A stretch of 64,000 bases of DNA from Chloroflexota bacterium (GCA_016191845.1 JACPVF010000006.1:1-64000), one strand, 5' to 3'. Positions 17,401 through 25,114 are shown, counted from the first letter of the stretch. Made by a program: numbers and translations. Notes: generated by a model not told the origin, from the letters alone.

Positions 17401-17621
17401 ATCTCATCCTCGCTCATCCAGCGCGTGTCCTCGTCGGGATAGCCTTCCGCGTAGATATTCTGGAAGGCTGAGCCGAGCGCCTCACGCACGGCCAGCGGCG
17501 CGGTCGACTCGGACGCGATCAGAATCAATTTGCGCGCCTGACGTTCGGCCTCCAACTGGGTCAGTTCGTACACGTCGGGGTCGAGTTCCTTCAGCGCGCC
17601 TCTAAACAAATAATCGGGCAT
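14496..17621 (-). CDS. glyA-gcvT: Fused serine hydroxymethyltransferase - glycine-cleavage aminomethyltransferase (GlyA-GcvT)
   Basis: The start at 17621 (MPDYLFRGALKEL) is set by CAAGGAGACCGAA upstream. The 1041-residue chain has two enzymes. Residues about 1-480 are PLP-dependent SHMT (LILIASES, YPDEDTRW, ANNAVYQALI, Schiff-base lysine in STTHKSLDGPRG, GIRLGTPWITQRG), interconverting serine and glycine with methylene-THF. Residues about 630-1041 are GcvT (RRTSLYEVHKNSGAKIIPFA, GLFDVSHMG, SRTGYTGE, LGARDSLRTEAGLPLYGHEM, GWVTS), the T-protein that makes methylene-THF from the aminomethyl group. The linker (about 490-630) contains a palindrome insertion at about 598-607. Fusion would couple the two folate reactions. 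No glycine riboswitch or gcvH/gcvP is seen nearby. Confidence 0.92.
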   Translation of the reverse strand: MPDYLFRGALKELDPDVYELTQLEAERQARKLILIASESTAPLAVREALGSAFQNIYAEGYPDEDTRWMSEDEILDYPARLGQYRRNGDPRYYKGVEYADVVEALARRRAAKTFAANGYSADQIYVNVQALSGAPANNAVYQALIPLGETIMGLNLLHGGHLSHGSSVNRSGKWFKAVHYTIDQNERLDYDKIRELALEARPKLLIAGYSSYSWVPDWKKFREIADEVGAYLLADISHIGGLVAAGVVPSPIGYAHVVMSTTHKSLDGPRGAVLMTTDAAIAKKIDKAVFPGEQGGPHVNVFAALALTFKLAQTKQFKKLQEQTIKNAAAMADQFTQRGLRVPFGGTDTHLVNLDTTSIKGEDGTKLSGDQAARILDIVGIVVNRNTIPGDKNSMDPSGIRLGTPWITQRGFNEKMTRELADIMADVLLACAPHSVDTVRKGKQRRAKVDFNVLNNAKLRVRKLTEKAGIDYKFKPSGYPHFYYIDEGPKAKDTAVYELSGDRVRQMLDYVVSSDLSALKAGMSQPTEISTPKGKVKGTLTNVDGTFYQLAVPAAKANVVATWLRDLSDGYMSFNLDGSKDFSTKRIPGPFYVSEIKVGAKHASPLLPGKSVSEEKPFFIGTLPTSRKEALPSFEWQEPAEVLRRTSLYEVHKNSGAKIIPFAGWEMPVWYTSVVEEHLATRQAAGLFDVSHMGVYDVRGEDAASFLDTVCGNDCGGLQPGESLYTHFLTPEADVIDDTLVYRRGWDNYLVVVNASNDDKDRTWLESVRDGKVCIDAARPWARTYGYNAEIRNLRDPKAGSAMRVDIALQGPKSRDTLFAMGVDSETKARIMKLKRTELCDATVGGFDLIVSRTGYTGEKMAFELFVHPDRAPEFWNAILQAGEKFGVKPIGLGARDSLRTEAGLPLYGHEMGLGSGKFGSRDLGVAEGGFGSYVKTYKPWFIGREAYVAREKQRKGVTVRFRFDDQRVRMAHNGDPVVNASGERIGWVTSCAIDSERFLTGQAYLDLASAAEGTVLGIFQGGVTDRPATPAKVVSRFPKL
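15803..15830. repeat. Perfect 28-bp palindrome inside the glyA-gcvT coding sequence
   Basis: GTAGGGGCGAAGCA is followed directly by its exact reverse complement. It is in frame and encodes the peptide VGAKHASPLL in the linker between the two enzyme domains. The sequence resembles a dispersed repeat I recall from other bacterial genomes; no second copy was noticed in this window. Confidence 0.9.
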
Positions 17622-17663
17622 TTCGGTCTCCTTGTGAGAGTTTTTTGCGGTTCGGACAATTGA

Positions 17664-17692
17664 ATTGTAGAACGGGAAGGGGGGAGGGTCAA
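17664..17692 (-). promoter_or_regulatory. Promoter of glyA-gcvT
   Basis: On the minus strand TTGACC (17692-17687) and TACAAT (17669-17664) are separated by 17 bp. The predicted 5' UTR is only about 35 bases. The inverted repeat CAATT-G-AATTG lies near the expected transcription start. Confidence 0.6.
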
Positions 17693-17713
17693 GTGAAAAA
17701 TGGCATATTCCTC

Positions 17714-17744
17714 TTGACTCTCCTCCAACGGGAGGGTGTATAAC
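17714..17744 (+). promoter_or_regulatory. MerR-type promoter with 19-bp spacer
   Basis: TTGACT (17714-17719) and TATAAC (17739-17744) are 19 bp apart, and the spacer holds the dyad CTCC-TCCAACG-GGAG. An over-long spacer carrying a dyad is the classic arrangement for MerR activators, which untwist the DNA. It precedes a MerR gene, indicating autoregulation. Confidence 0.8.
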
Positions 17745-17763
17745 CTCCATCGGAGGCTTCCGC

Positions 17764-18579
17764 ATGATACGTATCGGTGACTTTTCCAAACTCAGTCGTG
17801 TCTCGGTCAAAACATTGCGTTATTACGACGAAATGGGCCTGCTCAAACCCGTCGAGGTGGATCCCTTCACGGGGTATCGTTTCTACCTGTTCAGCCAGTT
17901 GACGGTGCTTCACCGCATCCTGGCGCTCAAGGAACTGGGCTTCTCGCTCGAGGAGATCGGCCGTCTCCTCGACGACGGGCTGTCCGTGGAGCAGATGCGG
18001 GGGATGTTGAAACTGCGGGAAACGGAGGCCCGCCAGAGGGTCCAGGAAGAGGCGGAGCGGTTGCGACGCATCGAGGCGTGGCTGGGTCAAATCGAATTGG
18101 AGGATGAAATGTCGAAGTATGATGTCGTCATCAAAAGCATGGAGGCGCTCAAGATCGCGTCCGTGCGGGATGTGGTCCCGACACCGCCCGAACAGGGTGG
18201 GTTGTGGGATGAACTGGAAGGTTACCTGACGGCGCAGCACGTCCGCCCGAGCGGCGCCTGCTTTACGCTGTATCATGATGAGGACTTCAAGGAACGGGAT
18301 TGGGACCTTGAGGTGTGCGAACCGATCACGGATGCATTGGCTGAGTCCCGCCGCGTGAAGGTGCGCGCCCTGCCCGCTGCCACACTGGCCTGCACGATCC
18401 ATCATGGGCCCTTTGTCACCATTGGCGAAGCCTATAACGCTCTCGGGAAATGGATCGAGGCGAATGGCTACCGCATTATCGGCCCGTGTCGGGAGGTCTA
18501 TCTCGAGATCGCAAAGAACGGGAGTCAGACCGACCCTGACACGGTGACAGAGATCCAGTTCCCCGTGGAGAAAGCATAA
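17764..18579 (+). CDS. MerR-family regulator with GyrI-like effector domain
   Basis: GGAGG (17752-17756) precedes the ATG by seven bases. The 271-residue protein opens with the MerR winged helix (IRIGDFSKLSRVSVKTLRYY, then DEMGLLKPVEVD, residues 1-40). A helical linker follows (about 75-110), then a GyrI-like ligand-binding domain (about 120-271) with CFTLYHDEDFKERDWDLEVC and the ending REVYLEIAKNG. This is the BltR/BmrR-type plan, in which a hydrophobic or cationic drug bound by the C-terminal domain activates a long-spacer promoter. No drug pump is adjacent, so the regulon is unknown. The gene is divergent from glyA-gcvT. Confidence 0.9.
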   Translation: MIRIGDFSKLSRVSVKTLRYYDEMGLLKPVEVDPFTGYRFYLFSQLTVLHRILALKELGFSLEEIGRLLDDGLSVEQMRGMLKLRETEARQRVQEEAERLRRIEAWLGQIELEDEMSKYDVVIKSMEALKIASVRDVVPTPPEQGGLWDELEGYLTAQHVRPSGACFTLYHDEDFKERDWDLEVCEPITDALAESRRVKVRALPAATLACTIHHGPFVTIGEAYNALGKWIEANGYRIIGPCREVYLEIAKNGSQTDPDTVTEIQFPVEKA

Positions 18580-18591
18580 AAGCATCCTTCA

Positions 18592-18615
18592 GCGCCCCGC
18601 AGAAATGCGGGGCGC
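18592..18615 (+). terminator. Terminator hairpin of the MerR gene
   Basis: GCGCCCCGCA (18592-18601) pairs with TGCGGGGCGC (18606-18615) around a GAAA loop. Only TTGATT follows, so the T tract is weak. Confidence 0.65.
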
Positions 18616-18687
18616 TTGATTCCCCTACACAATTTCCCTACAAGTCGGTCACAAGGCGCTAACACGGGGGGAATATCATGGCGTCAA

Positions 18688-18706
18688 GGTTGAAGGCGCT
18701 TCAACC
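18688..18706. promoter_or_regulatory. Inverted repeat upstream of the secreted repeat protein
   Basis: GGTTGAAG-GCG-CTTCAACC is a perfect 8-bp dyad with a 3-base centre, 24 bp before the ATG at 18730. It may be an operator or an mRNA hairpin. Confidence 0.45.
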
Positions 18707-18729
18707 AATTCAGAGAAAGAGGTAAAAGG

Positions 18730-19413
18730 ATGAAAAATAAGATAATGCTCCTGATCGGCGGCCTGCTGGCTGTGATGATGGTCTTCGGAGCCGTGACCGT
18801 CACCAACGCGTACGCGCAGACGAGCACGCCCAACGCTCCCACGGGCCAGCAGGGCAATCCGCCCCCGGACGGCGGGCGCGGCTTCCTCGGTCAGACCGAA
18901 CTGGAAGCCGCCGCCAAGGTGCTCGGCATGACGGCCGATGAACTCTCGTCCGCGTTGCAGAGCGGCAAGACCCTCGAAGACCTGGCCACCGCCGCAGGCG
19001 TGGACATCCAGGATGTGCGGGATGCGATCAGCGCGGCCCGCGTCACCGACATGCGCACCCAAATCGCGCAGGCCGTCACCGACGGCACCATGACCCAGGA
19101 CAAAGCAGACTGGCTGCTGGAAGGCCTTGACAAGGGGTATATCGACGGCCCGAATCTGGGATTTGGCTTCGGCGGGCGTGACGGCAGGCACGGCGACATG
19201 CCCCTCACCGATGACGCCATCGCGGCTGCGGCCAAAGTCCTTGGCATGACCTCCGACGAAGTCTCCTCCGCCCTCAGCTCGGGCAAGACCCTGCAAGACC
19301 TGGCGACCTCTGCGGGCGTGGACTTCAAGGACGTGATGGATGCCATCCACAGCGTGATGCCTGCTCCGCAAGGTGGACCTCAGGGCCAGCCGCCCCAGTC
19401 CACGAACCAGTAG
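18730..19413 (+). CDS. Secreted protein with two DUF2680-like repeats
   Basis: AGAGGTAAAAGG precedes the ATG. The 227-residue product has a signal peptide (about 1-30, MLLIGGLLAVMMVFGAVTV ending NAYAQ). Two near-identical modules of about 55 residues follow: AAKVLGMTADELSSALQSGK, TLEDLATAAGV at about 58-90, and AAKVLGMTSDEVSSALSSGK, TLQDLATSAGV at about 163-195. This LGM..DEL...L..GKTL.DLA..GV pattern matches the DUF2680/YckD-like family of exported Gram-positive and Chloroflexota proteins of unknown function. A Gly-rich segment separates the modules, and the tail is rich in Pro and Gln. Confidence 0.75.
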   Translation: MKNKIMLLIGGLLAVMMVFGAVTVTNAYAQTSTPNAPTGQQGNPPPDGGRGFLGQTELEAAAKVLGMTADELSSALQSGKTLEDLATAAGVDIQDVRDAISAARVTDMRTQIAQAVTDGTMTQDKADWLLEGLDKGYIDGPNLGFGFGGRDGRHGDMPLTDDAIAAAAKVLGMTSDEVSSALSSGKTLQDLATSAGVDFKDVMDAIHSVMPAPQGGPQGQPPQSTNQ

Positions 19414-19442
19414 ATATTCCCCGAAGTAGAAAGGAAACATAA

Positions 19443-19477
19443 AACCCGCCGAGACGACTCCTCCGTCTCGGCGGGTT
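19443..19477. terminator. Bidirectional terminator between 18730-19413 and ppgK
   Basis: AACCCGCCGAGACG (19443-19456) pairs with CGTCTCGGCGGGTT (19464-19477). Confidence 0.75.
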
Positions 19478-19493
19478 GATGTATCGGCGTTGT

Positions 19494-20225
19494 TTATGGT
19501 TTGGCCGCCAGTGCCGCGCCGACGATGCCCGCATCGTTGAGCAGCTCGGCGGGAATGATGGGCGTTTCGATGGCCAGCAGCGGCAGGAATTTCTCAGACT
19601 GTTTGCTGATGCCGCCGCCGACGATGAACAGATCGGGCCAGAAGAGTTTTTCCATCTCCAGCAGGTATCTGTTCAGGCGCCTAGCGTACTTCTTCCACGA
19701 AAGGTCCTCGCGCTGACGGGCGGCATCCGAGGCGCGATGCTCGGCGTCGCGGCCTTTCATGTCGAGATGACCGAACTCGGTGTTGGGCAATAGGTGACCG
19801 CTGTGGAAGATGGCCGAGCCGATCCCCGTTCCGAGCGTGAGCAGAATGACGGTCCCGGCCTGGCCGCGTCCCGCGCCGAAAGACATCTCAGCCAACCCAG
19901 CCGCGTCCGCGTCGTTGACCAGAGTGCAGTCGCAGCCTGTGACCTTGGTGAACAGTTCGTCCGCGTTGACGCCAACCCATTCGGGCGAGATGTTGGCGGC
20001 CATCATGGCCACCCCGCTCTTGATTGGTGCGGGGAAGCCGATGCCGATCGGCCCCTTCCAGTTGAAGGACCTGGCGATCTTATCCACCACTTCGGCCACG
20101 GGCCGCGGCTCCGCGCTCTTGGGCGTTTTGATACGGTACCGCTCTGCCAGCAGCCTGCCTGTCTTGATGTCGACAGGCGCGCCCTTGATGCCCGATCCTC
20201 CGACGTCGATGCCGAGAACTTCCAT
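19494..20225 (-). CDS. ppgK: Polyphosphate glucokinase (ROK family)
   Basis: The start at 20225 has AGGAGGCAC just upstream. The 243-residue protein matches PpgK, which phosphorylates glucose using inorganic polyphosphate and/or ATP. Visible are the phosphate-binding [11 protein letters not shown] (5-15), IGIGFPAPI, the catalytic Asp in [31 protein letters not shown], and the second adenosine/phosphate segment IVGGGISK. Length and motif order agree with actinobacterial and Chloroflexota PpgK. It is followed upstream by a nitroreductase gene on the same strand, 42 bp away. Confidence 0.92.
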   Translation of the reverse strand: MEVLGIDVGGSGIKGAPVDIKTGRLLAERYRIKTPKSAEPRPVAEVVDKIARSFNWKGPIGIGFPAPIKSGVAMMAANISPEWVGVNADELFTKVTGCDCTLVNDADAAGLAEMSFGAGRGQAGTVILLTLGTGIGSAIFHSGHLLPNTEFGHLDMKGRDAEHRASDAARQREDLSWKKYARRLNRYLLEMEKLFWPDLFIVGGGISKQSEKFLPLLAIETPIIPAELLNDAGIVGAALAAKP

Positions 20226-20267
20226 ATGTGCCTCCTGTGTGCTCTTCCTTTGGTGAAATTTTGTCGG

Positions 20268-21044
20268 CTATTTCAGCCATTCCTGCAAGATCAATTTGAC
20301 CGAACGGGTCATTTCCTTTGTAAAGTCTGCGTTGAACTTGCGCAGGTAGGTGGCCTGTCCGACGTTTTGTGCGCCATCGGCGGTGTGACCCTTTACACGT
20401 GCCGCCTCACGCTCCGCGAACATCTCCTCGAACTCGGGTTTGTCGAGCCTGTGATAACGATTCTCGAACACAATGAACTTTGAGTCGAAGCGGGTGGTCA
20501 TCTCCCGGTCCTTTTGCTGCTGGGTGGGATGACCAAAGACCAGCATGCAGATCGGGAAGACGTATTGCGGCAACCCGAGCAATTCCTTGTGGACTTCGTA
20601 CTGCTCCATGATATCGCCGATATAGCAGGACCCGATCCCGAATGACTCGGCTGCGACAACCGCGTTCTGTGCAGCGATGAGTGCGTCGCTGCAGGCCAGG
20701 AACAGGTCACCCTCCGCTGGTCTGCGCATGGGTTCGCCTCTCTGTGCACATACTTCCTCCACACCGCTGGCGAGAAAATAATCGTACCAGCGTTGATAGT
20801 CCGCCAGGAACAGCCAGACCATCGGCGCACGGGCGATGAAGGGCTGATGGTCGCAGCTGACGGCCAGCCTGTCCTTGATCGCTTGATCGGTTATATCCAG
20901 GATGGAGTACAACATCAAATTCCCCGCCGTAGGCGCGCGCAGCGTGGCCTGCAGGATCGCCTCCCGTACCTCAGCACTGATCGGCTCGTCAGTATACGCC
21001 CGCACCGATTTGCGTTGCATCAACACCTGCATGACTTCGTTCAT
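20268..21044 (-). CDS. Nitroreductase-family FMN oxidoreductase
   Basis: AAAGAGG lies before the ATG at 21044. The 258-residue protein has the nitroreductase fold: RKSVRAYTDEPISAEVREAI at the N-terminus with the FMN-binding RxSxR-type start, APTAGNLMLYSI, FGIGSCYIGDI and LVFGHPTQQQKDRE. It resembles the NfrA/Frp group of NAD(P)H-dependent FMN enzymes that reduce nitro compounds, quinones or flavins. The physiological substrate is not evident. It is divergent from the diguanylate cyclase gene. Confidence 0.85.
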   Translation of the reverse strand: MNEVMQVLMQRKSVRAYTDEPISAEVREAILQATLRAPTAGNLMLYSILDITDQAIKDRLAVSCDHQPFIARAPMVWLFLADYQRWYDYFLASGVEEVCAQRGEPMRRPAEGDLFLACSDALIAAQNAVVAAESFGIGSCYIGDIMEQYEVHKELLGLPQYVFPICMLVFGHPTQQQKDREMTTRFDSKFIVFENRYHRLDKPEFEEMFAEREAARVKGHTADGAQNVGQATYLRKFNADFTKEMTRSVKLILQEWLK

Positions 21045-21111
21045 CTGGCCTCTTTTGCTGGAGATTCCAAGGTATTTTACATCTTTTGGTCCTCCTCAAC
21101 GCGCCAAATGC

Positions 21112-21117
21112 TATAAT
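21112..21117 (+). promoter_or_regulatory. -10 box of the diguanylate cyclase gene
   Basis: A perfect TATAAT stands 38 bp before the ATG at 21156. No clear -35 or Shine-Dalgarno sequence is visible. Confidence 0.5.
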
Positions 21118-21155
21118 TCGCATCTAGTGCCTCGCTTTCTCCGTCAAGCCAACGA

Positions 21156-23708
21156 ATGATTTACACGCCCTTCATCTGGCCCCTGTTGATTTCTGCCCTG
21201 ATCACAGGGGGGGTGGTGTTCTATTCGCGGAGATATCAGGATACACCCCTGGTCCGTTCTTTTCGCCTGTTGATGGGGCTGGTCACAAGCTGGTCGTTGT
21301 TGTATGCGCTGGGCATCTCAGTGTCAGACCTGTCGATTCGTATCCTGCTCCTCAACTTCATTTATATCCCCTCCGTCTTTACCACCCTGGCCTCGCTCAC
21401 CATGGCTCTCGAATACACCGGCAACGGGCAATGGCTCACCCGCGGTCGCCTGAACCTGTTTGTGATTTTGTCCATCTTCTTTTTAGTCTTTGCCTTCACT
21501 AGCCCATGGCATAGACTCTGGCGCTACGATTATCAGCTGGCCTGGTCTGGCTCGATCTTCCTGGTCGTCTCGGCCATGGGTCCGGTCTATTGGATGTACA
21601 TCGGCTACATGATGCTGGTCTCGGTCGCCACCATCGCCATCCTCATCACCGCCTTCCGCTATCGCACCCTTTATTTTCGCAACACCCTCATCCTGACCCT
21701 CGGCTTGATCCTGCCCATCGTGGTGGGGTTTCTCTACGTGATGAGGCTTCTGCCCATCCGTGGCTTCGATTGGACGCCGGTCTCCTTCATTTGGCTGGGT
21801 GTCTTCTTCGGTTGGGCCCTCCTTCGCGGGCGTCTATTCGATGTCATCCCCGTGGCGCGTAATACCGTGGTCGAGAATCTTCAGGACCTGATGATCGTGC
21901 TCAACCCTGCGGGCCTGATCCTTGACTTCAACCGCTCCGCCCAGACCATGCTCGGATTGTCCCCATCCGTGCTTGGCACCACGCCGACGGACCTGTCGCC
22001 GCCCTGGGGCGGGATCTTCCAACGTTACGCCAAGACCTCCACCTGTAAGGAGGAAGTGCTCTTCGGCGTCGATGGGCAGGAAGCCGCCTACGAGTTGACC
22101 ATCTCTCCCATCCAGGATGAGCAGGGACGGACCCTGGGCAGGTTCTTCCTCTTTCATGATATTTCCAAACGTAAACGCTTTGAGGCTGCCGAGCGCGAAC
22201 AACGCATCCTGGCCGAGGCCCTGCGTGACACTGCCGAGGCCCTCACCAGCACCCTCGATTTCGACGGTGTCCTCGAAAAGATTCTCGAGAACGTGGGACG
22301 GGTGGTGCCCATCGACGCCGCCAATATCGCCTTGCTGGATGAGACCGGTGGACTGCAATATGTCCGTTTTCATGGGTACCCGCTTGAAATGATCGCCCAG
22401 ATCAAGACCGATACTTCCAGATTCTTTCTGCAAACAGCCCCGATCTATAGGCAGGCCTATGAAACGGGCGATCCCATCATCATCCCTGACACACATAAAC
22501 ATCCCGATTGGATTTATACCGAGAGCGGAGCCTGGATCCGTTCCTACGCCAATATGCCCATTCGCATCAAGGACAGGGTGGTCGGCTTCCTCAATCTCGA
22601 CAGCCGCTCGATCGGATTTTACACACCCAGGCACATCGACAGCCTGCGCGCCTTCGCAGACCAGGTGGCCGTGGCCGTGGAGAACTCCCGTCTGTATGCC
22701 GCCGCTGAACGCGAGATCGAGGAACGCCGCCACGTGGACAGGCGTCTGCGCCAACTGTCCCGCGCGGTTGAGCAAAGTCCATCCTCCATTGTCATCACCG
22801 ATACGCAAGGGAATATCGAATACGTCAACCCGCGCTTTTCACAGATCACAGGCTACAGCCTGGAAGAGGCCCTGGGACAGAATCCGCGCATCCTGAAATC
22901 GGGCAAGACCCCGCCCGAAACATACCGCCAGTTATGGGAGACGATCATGGCGGGCGGGGAGTGGCGCGGTGAGTTGGTCAACCGTAAAAAGGATGGCGAG
23001 GAGTACTTCGAGGCGGTCAGTATTTCCCCCATCACCGATTCGCGCGGAGTGGTAACGCACTTCGTGGCCGTCAAAGAGGATATCACCGAACGTAAACAAG
23101 TCGAGGAGGAGATCCGTCAGGTCAATCGTCGGTTGCAGCTCCAACTGGATGAGATCCGCTTGTTGCAGGATGAACTGCGCGAGCAGGCCATCCGCGACCC
23201 GCTGACGGGACTGTACAATCGCCGTTATCTCGACGAGATGCTCGAGCATGAATTTGCCCGCGCGCGGCGGGATGGCACGCCGATCAGCTTTGTCATGATC
23301 GACATCGATCATTTCAAGAACCTGAATGACAGGTTCGGGCACGGCGCGGGCGATGCGATCCTGAAGAAACTGGCCGCTCAATTGCTCAGCCAATCCCGTG
23401 TGGCAGACATCATCTGCCGCTACGGCGGCGAGGAATTTCTGGCGGTCCTGCCCAACATCAAGGCAGAGACTGCCCAGCAGGTGGCCGAACGCTGGCGCAA
23501 ACTGTTCCTTGGCTCAACATTGCCTTTGCAATACGGCGAAGCAATGTCGACCATCTCCTGTGGCATCGCTGAGTTTCCGCAACACGGCGAGACGGGTGAC
23601 GAACTGATCACCATGGCCGACCGCGCCATGTATCAGGCCAAGGCCCTCGGGCGGAATCGGGTGGTGGTCTGGCAGGGTGACCCGATGGAGGGCGAACTCC
23701 AGATCTGA
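21156..23708 (+). CDS. Membrane PAS-GAF-PAS diguanylate cyclase
   Basis: The 850-residue sensor begins with about seven to eight membrane helices (1-230) like the histidine-kinase N-terminal 7TM module. A PAS domain (about 245-345, ending FFLFHDISKRKRFE), a GAF domain (about 365-525) and a second PAS domain (about 540-655, ending VAVKEDITERKQ) follow. A GGDEF domain (about 690-850) ends the protein. It has DPLTGLYNRRYLDEML, DIDHFKNLNDRFGHGAGD and YGGEEF, so the active-site motif is intact. RVAD, five residues before GGEEF, fits the RxxD inhibitory c-di-GMP site. It should synthesise c-di-GMP in response to signals sensed by the membrane and soluble domains. No EAL domain is present. Confidence 0.93.
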   Translation: MIYTPFIWPLLISALITGGVVFYSRRYQDTPLVRSFRLLMGLVTSWSLLYALGISVSDLSIRILLLNFIYIPSVFTTLASLTMALEYTGNGQWLTRGRLNLFVILSIFFLVFAFTSPWHRLWRYDYQLAWSGSIFLVVSAMGPVYWMYIGYMMLVSVATIAILITAFRYRTLYFRNTLILTLGLILPIVVGFLYVMRLLPIRGFDWTPVSFIWLGVFFGWALLRGRLFDVIPVARNTVVENLQDLMIVLNPAGLILDFNRSAQTMLGLSPSVLGTTPTDLSPPWGGIFQRYAKTSTCKEEVLFGVDGQEAAYELTISPIQDEQGRTLGRFFLFHDISKRKRFEAAEREQRILAEALRDTAEALTSTLDFDGVLEKILENVGRVVPIDAANIALLDETGGLQYVRFHGYPLEMIAQIKTDTSRFFLQTAPIYRQAYETGDPIIIPDTHKHPDWIYTESGAWIRSYANMPIRIKDRVVGFLNLDSRSIGFYTPRHIDSLRAFADQVAVAVENSRLYAAAEREIEERRHVDRRLRQLSRAVEQSPSSIVITDTQGNIEYVNPRFSQITGYSLEEALGQNPRILKSGKTPPETYRQLWETIMAGGEWRGELVNRKKDGEEYFEAVSISPITDSRGVVTHFVAVKEDITERKQVEEEIRQVNRRLQLQLDEIRLLQDELREQAIRDPLTGLYNRRYLDEMLEHEFARARRDGTPISFVMIDIDHFKNLNDRFGHGAGDAILKKLAAQLLSQSRVADIICRYGGEEFLAVLPNIKAETAQQVAERWRKLFLGSTLPLQYGEAMSTISCGIAEFPQHGETGDELITMADRAMYQAKALGRNRVVVWQGDPMEGELQI

Positions 23709-23739
23709 CAGCTTCTCTGAAATGGGATAAAAGTGGGAC

Positions 23740-23768
23740 TTGAAATTACAGAACACTTGTTCTATAAT
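23740..23768 (+). promoter_or_regulatory. Strong promoter of the 23808-25114 small-gene operon
   Basis: TTGAAA (23740-23745), 17 bp spacer, TATAAT (23763-23768), and AAAAGGAG before the ATG at 23808. Confidence 0.75.
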
Positions 23769-23807
23769 TTGACAGTCCATCCCCATACACAAAAGGAGCC
23801 TTATCTC

Positions 23808-24026
23808 ATGAACAGTCTGGACGCCACCCTGCAAACTCAAATCGAGACCATCCAGGACAAACTCGGCATGCCTCTGGCCGAACTGGCCGACATCATCAAG
23901 CGCACCAAACTGACCCGACACGACGCCATCCGCGCCATGCTGATCCGCGAGTATGGACTGGGCTATTACGACGCCAAGGCCGTTGTCTCGGCCATCTTTG
24001 ACCCCACACCCGAAAAGACCAACTGA
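23808..24026 (+). CDS. Small DUF4287-like protein
   Basis: The start at 23808 (MNSLDATLQTQIE) is chosen for its AAAGGAG site; the ORF opens earlier in frame without one. The 72-residue helical protein shows IQDKLGMPLAELADIIKRTK, then LTRHDAIRAMLIREYGLGYY. It matches the DUF4287 pattern (hydrophobic helix, LTKH..I..WLK.EHGLG). Function unknown. It heads an operon with a DinB-like protein (2-bp gap), a YdeI-like protein and a membrane protein. Confidence 0.75.
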   Translation: MNSLDATLQTQIETIQDKLGMPLAELADIIKRTKLTRHDAIRAMLIREYGLGYYDAKAVVSAIFDPTPEKTN

Positions 24027-24028
24027 CC

Positions 24029-24502
24029 ATGACTGACCTGATCCAACCTGAAGCCTTTCGCAACACCCTGTTCGCCCTGCTGGATGAGACCTTTGAGAAC
24101 CATCATGGGATTTACCTTGATCGCGATACGAGCCTGTTTCGTACCCTCGAATCGGTCTCCGCGCAGGAGGCCTCCATCCCTGTGGGTGGAAAGTGCGCCA
24201 CCCTGGCCGCCCAGGTGGCCCACGTCATCTTCTACCTGGAAGTGCTCGAACGCTACGTCGTCCAACACGACACCTCGCGCGTGGATTGGGGCGAGGTCTG
24301 GCGCACGGTGAGCGCAGTCACACCCGAAGAGTGGAGCGTACTCAAGGACAGGCTCGAGACCACTTATCGTCGCATCTTCAAGATCTTCCAGGATAACCCA
24401 ACCTGGGATGAAGACTCGATGGGCGGTTCACTGGCCTGTGTCGTCCACACTGCCTATCATCTGGGTGAGATCCGCCAGGCGTTGTGCACGCTCAAGGCAT
24501 AG
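24029..24502 (+). CDS. DinB-superfamily protein
   Basis: The 157-residue protein is four-helical. The metal-binding histidine positions of the DinB/YfiT fold are suggested by AAQVAHVIFYLEVLERYV at about 62-79 and ACVVHTAYHLGEIRQAL near the end (HxxYHLGEIRQ is typical). DinB-superfamily proteins are putative metal-dependent thiol transferases or damage-inducible proteins, and few are characterised. The start at 24029 is two bases after the preceding stop, so it is translationally coupled. Confidence 0.82.
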   Translation: MTDLIQPEAFRNTLFALLDETFENHHGIYLDRDTSLFRTLESVSAQEASIPVGGKCATLAAQVAHVIFYLEVLERYVVQHDTSRVDWGEVWRTVSAVTPEEWSVLKDRLETTYRRIFKIFQDNPTWDEDSMGGSLACVVHTAYHLGEIRQALCTLKA

Positions 24503-24517
24503 GTCAAGGAGAAACAT

Positions 24518-24742
24518 ATGCCCACCCGACCCCGATACCCGATGCCTGATTTCTTCCGCGAAGCATTGCTCGAGCGCGGGTTGATGGACGATTATCTGGC
24601 TCGTCCGCCCTACCAGCAGAACGATTACATCGGTTGGATCAACCGCGCCCAACAGGAAGCCACGAAGCAGAAGCGCCTCAATCAAATGCTGGATGAGCTC
24701 GAACGCGGCGGCGTATACATGAACATGAAGTGGAACGGTTGA
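24518..24742 (+). CDS. Short YdeI/OmdA C-terminal-type protein
   Basis: AAGGAGAAACAT precedes the ATG. The 74-residue protein (PDFFREALLERG, PPYQQNDYIGWINRAQQEAT, KRLNQMLDEL) corresponds to the C-terminal 60 residues of the YdeI/OmdA family, whose full-length member lies at 11546-12121. In the family this region reads LPPSHQREYVRWI..AKKPETR..RI. Stand-alone versions are found in other genomes, so truncation is not necessarily decay. Function unknown. Confidence 0.72.
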   Translation: MPTRPRYPMPDFFREALLERGLMDDYLARPPYQQNDYIGWINRAQQEATKQKRLNQMLDELERGGVYMNMKWNG

Positions 24743-24745
24743 CGC

Positions 24746-25114
24746 ATGGATTGGAAAGCCTGGCTCATTGTACTCCTCGTCACCCTCAACGCAGGCTGGA
24801 TGATCTTTGATGGCACACGTGCCTTGACTGCGGGTGATTACGTCACCGCTGCATCGGGAGACTATGCGGGTCAGTTGGGTCCGTGGGCGACTCTTGTGAA
24901 GGCAATTGGCATCGAGCCGCGTTCCACGCTGATGAAGGTGACCTTTGTCAGTTATGGCCTGGTCACCCTGGGAATCACAGGCTGCTTTGTGCTGGGCCTG
25001 CCTTGGGCGCGCAATGCCCTGATCGTGGTCAGCGTGCTGGGACTTTGGTATCTGCCGATTGGAACAGCCGCCAACATCTTTGTGCTGATCCTGTTCTCCC
25101 TTGCCCGTAAATAA
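24746..25114 (+). CDS. Small membrane protein, unknown
   Basis: The start at 24746 is three bases after the preceding stop, so it depends on coupling. The 122-residue protein has an N-terminal helix (AWLIVLLVTLNAGWMIFDG) and about two more (FVSYGLVTLGITGCFVLGLP and LIVVSVLGLWYLPIGTAANI). No known family is recognised. It is the last gene of the operon, before the terminator at 25129. Confidence 0.65.
   Translation: MDWKAWLIVLLVTLNAGWMIFDGTRALTAGDYVTAASGDYAGQLGPWATLVKAIGIEPRSTLMKVTFVSYGLVTLGITGCFVLGLPWARNALIVVSVLGLWYLPIGTAANIFVLILFSLARK

Noticed and set aside
17622-17700. Glycine riboswitch upstream of glyA-gcvT
   Set aside because: The promoter leaves only about 35 bases of leader, too short for the aptamer.
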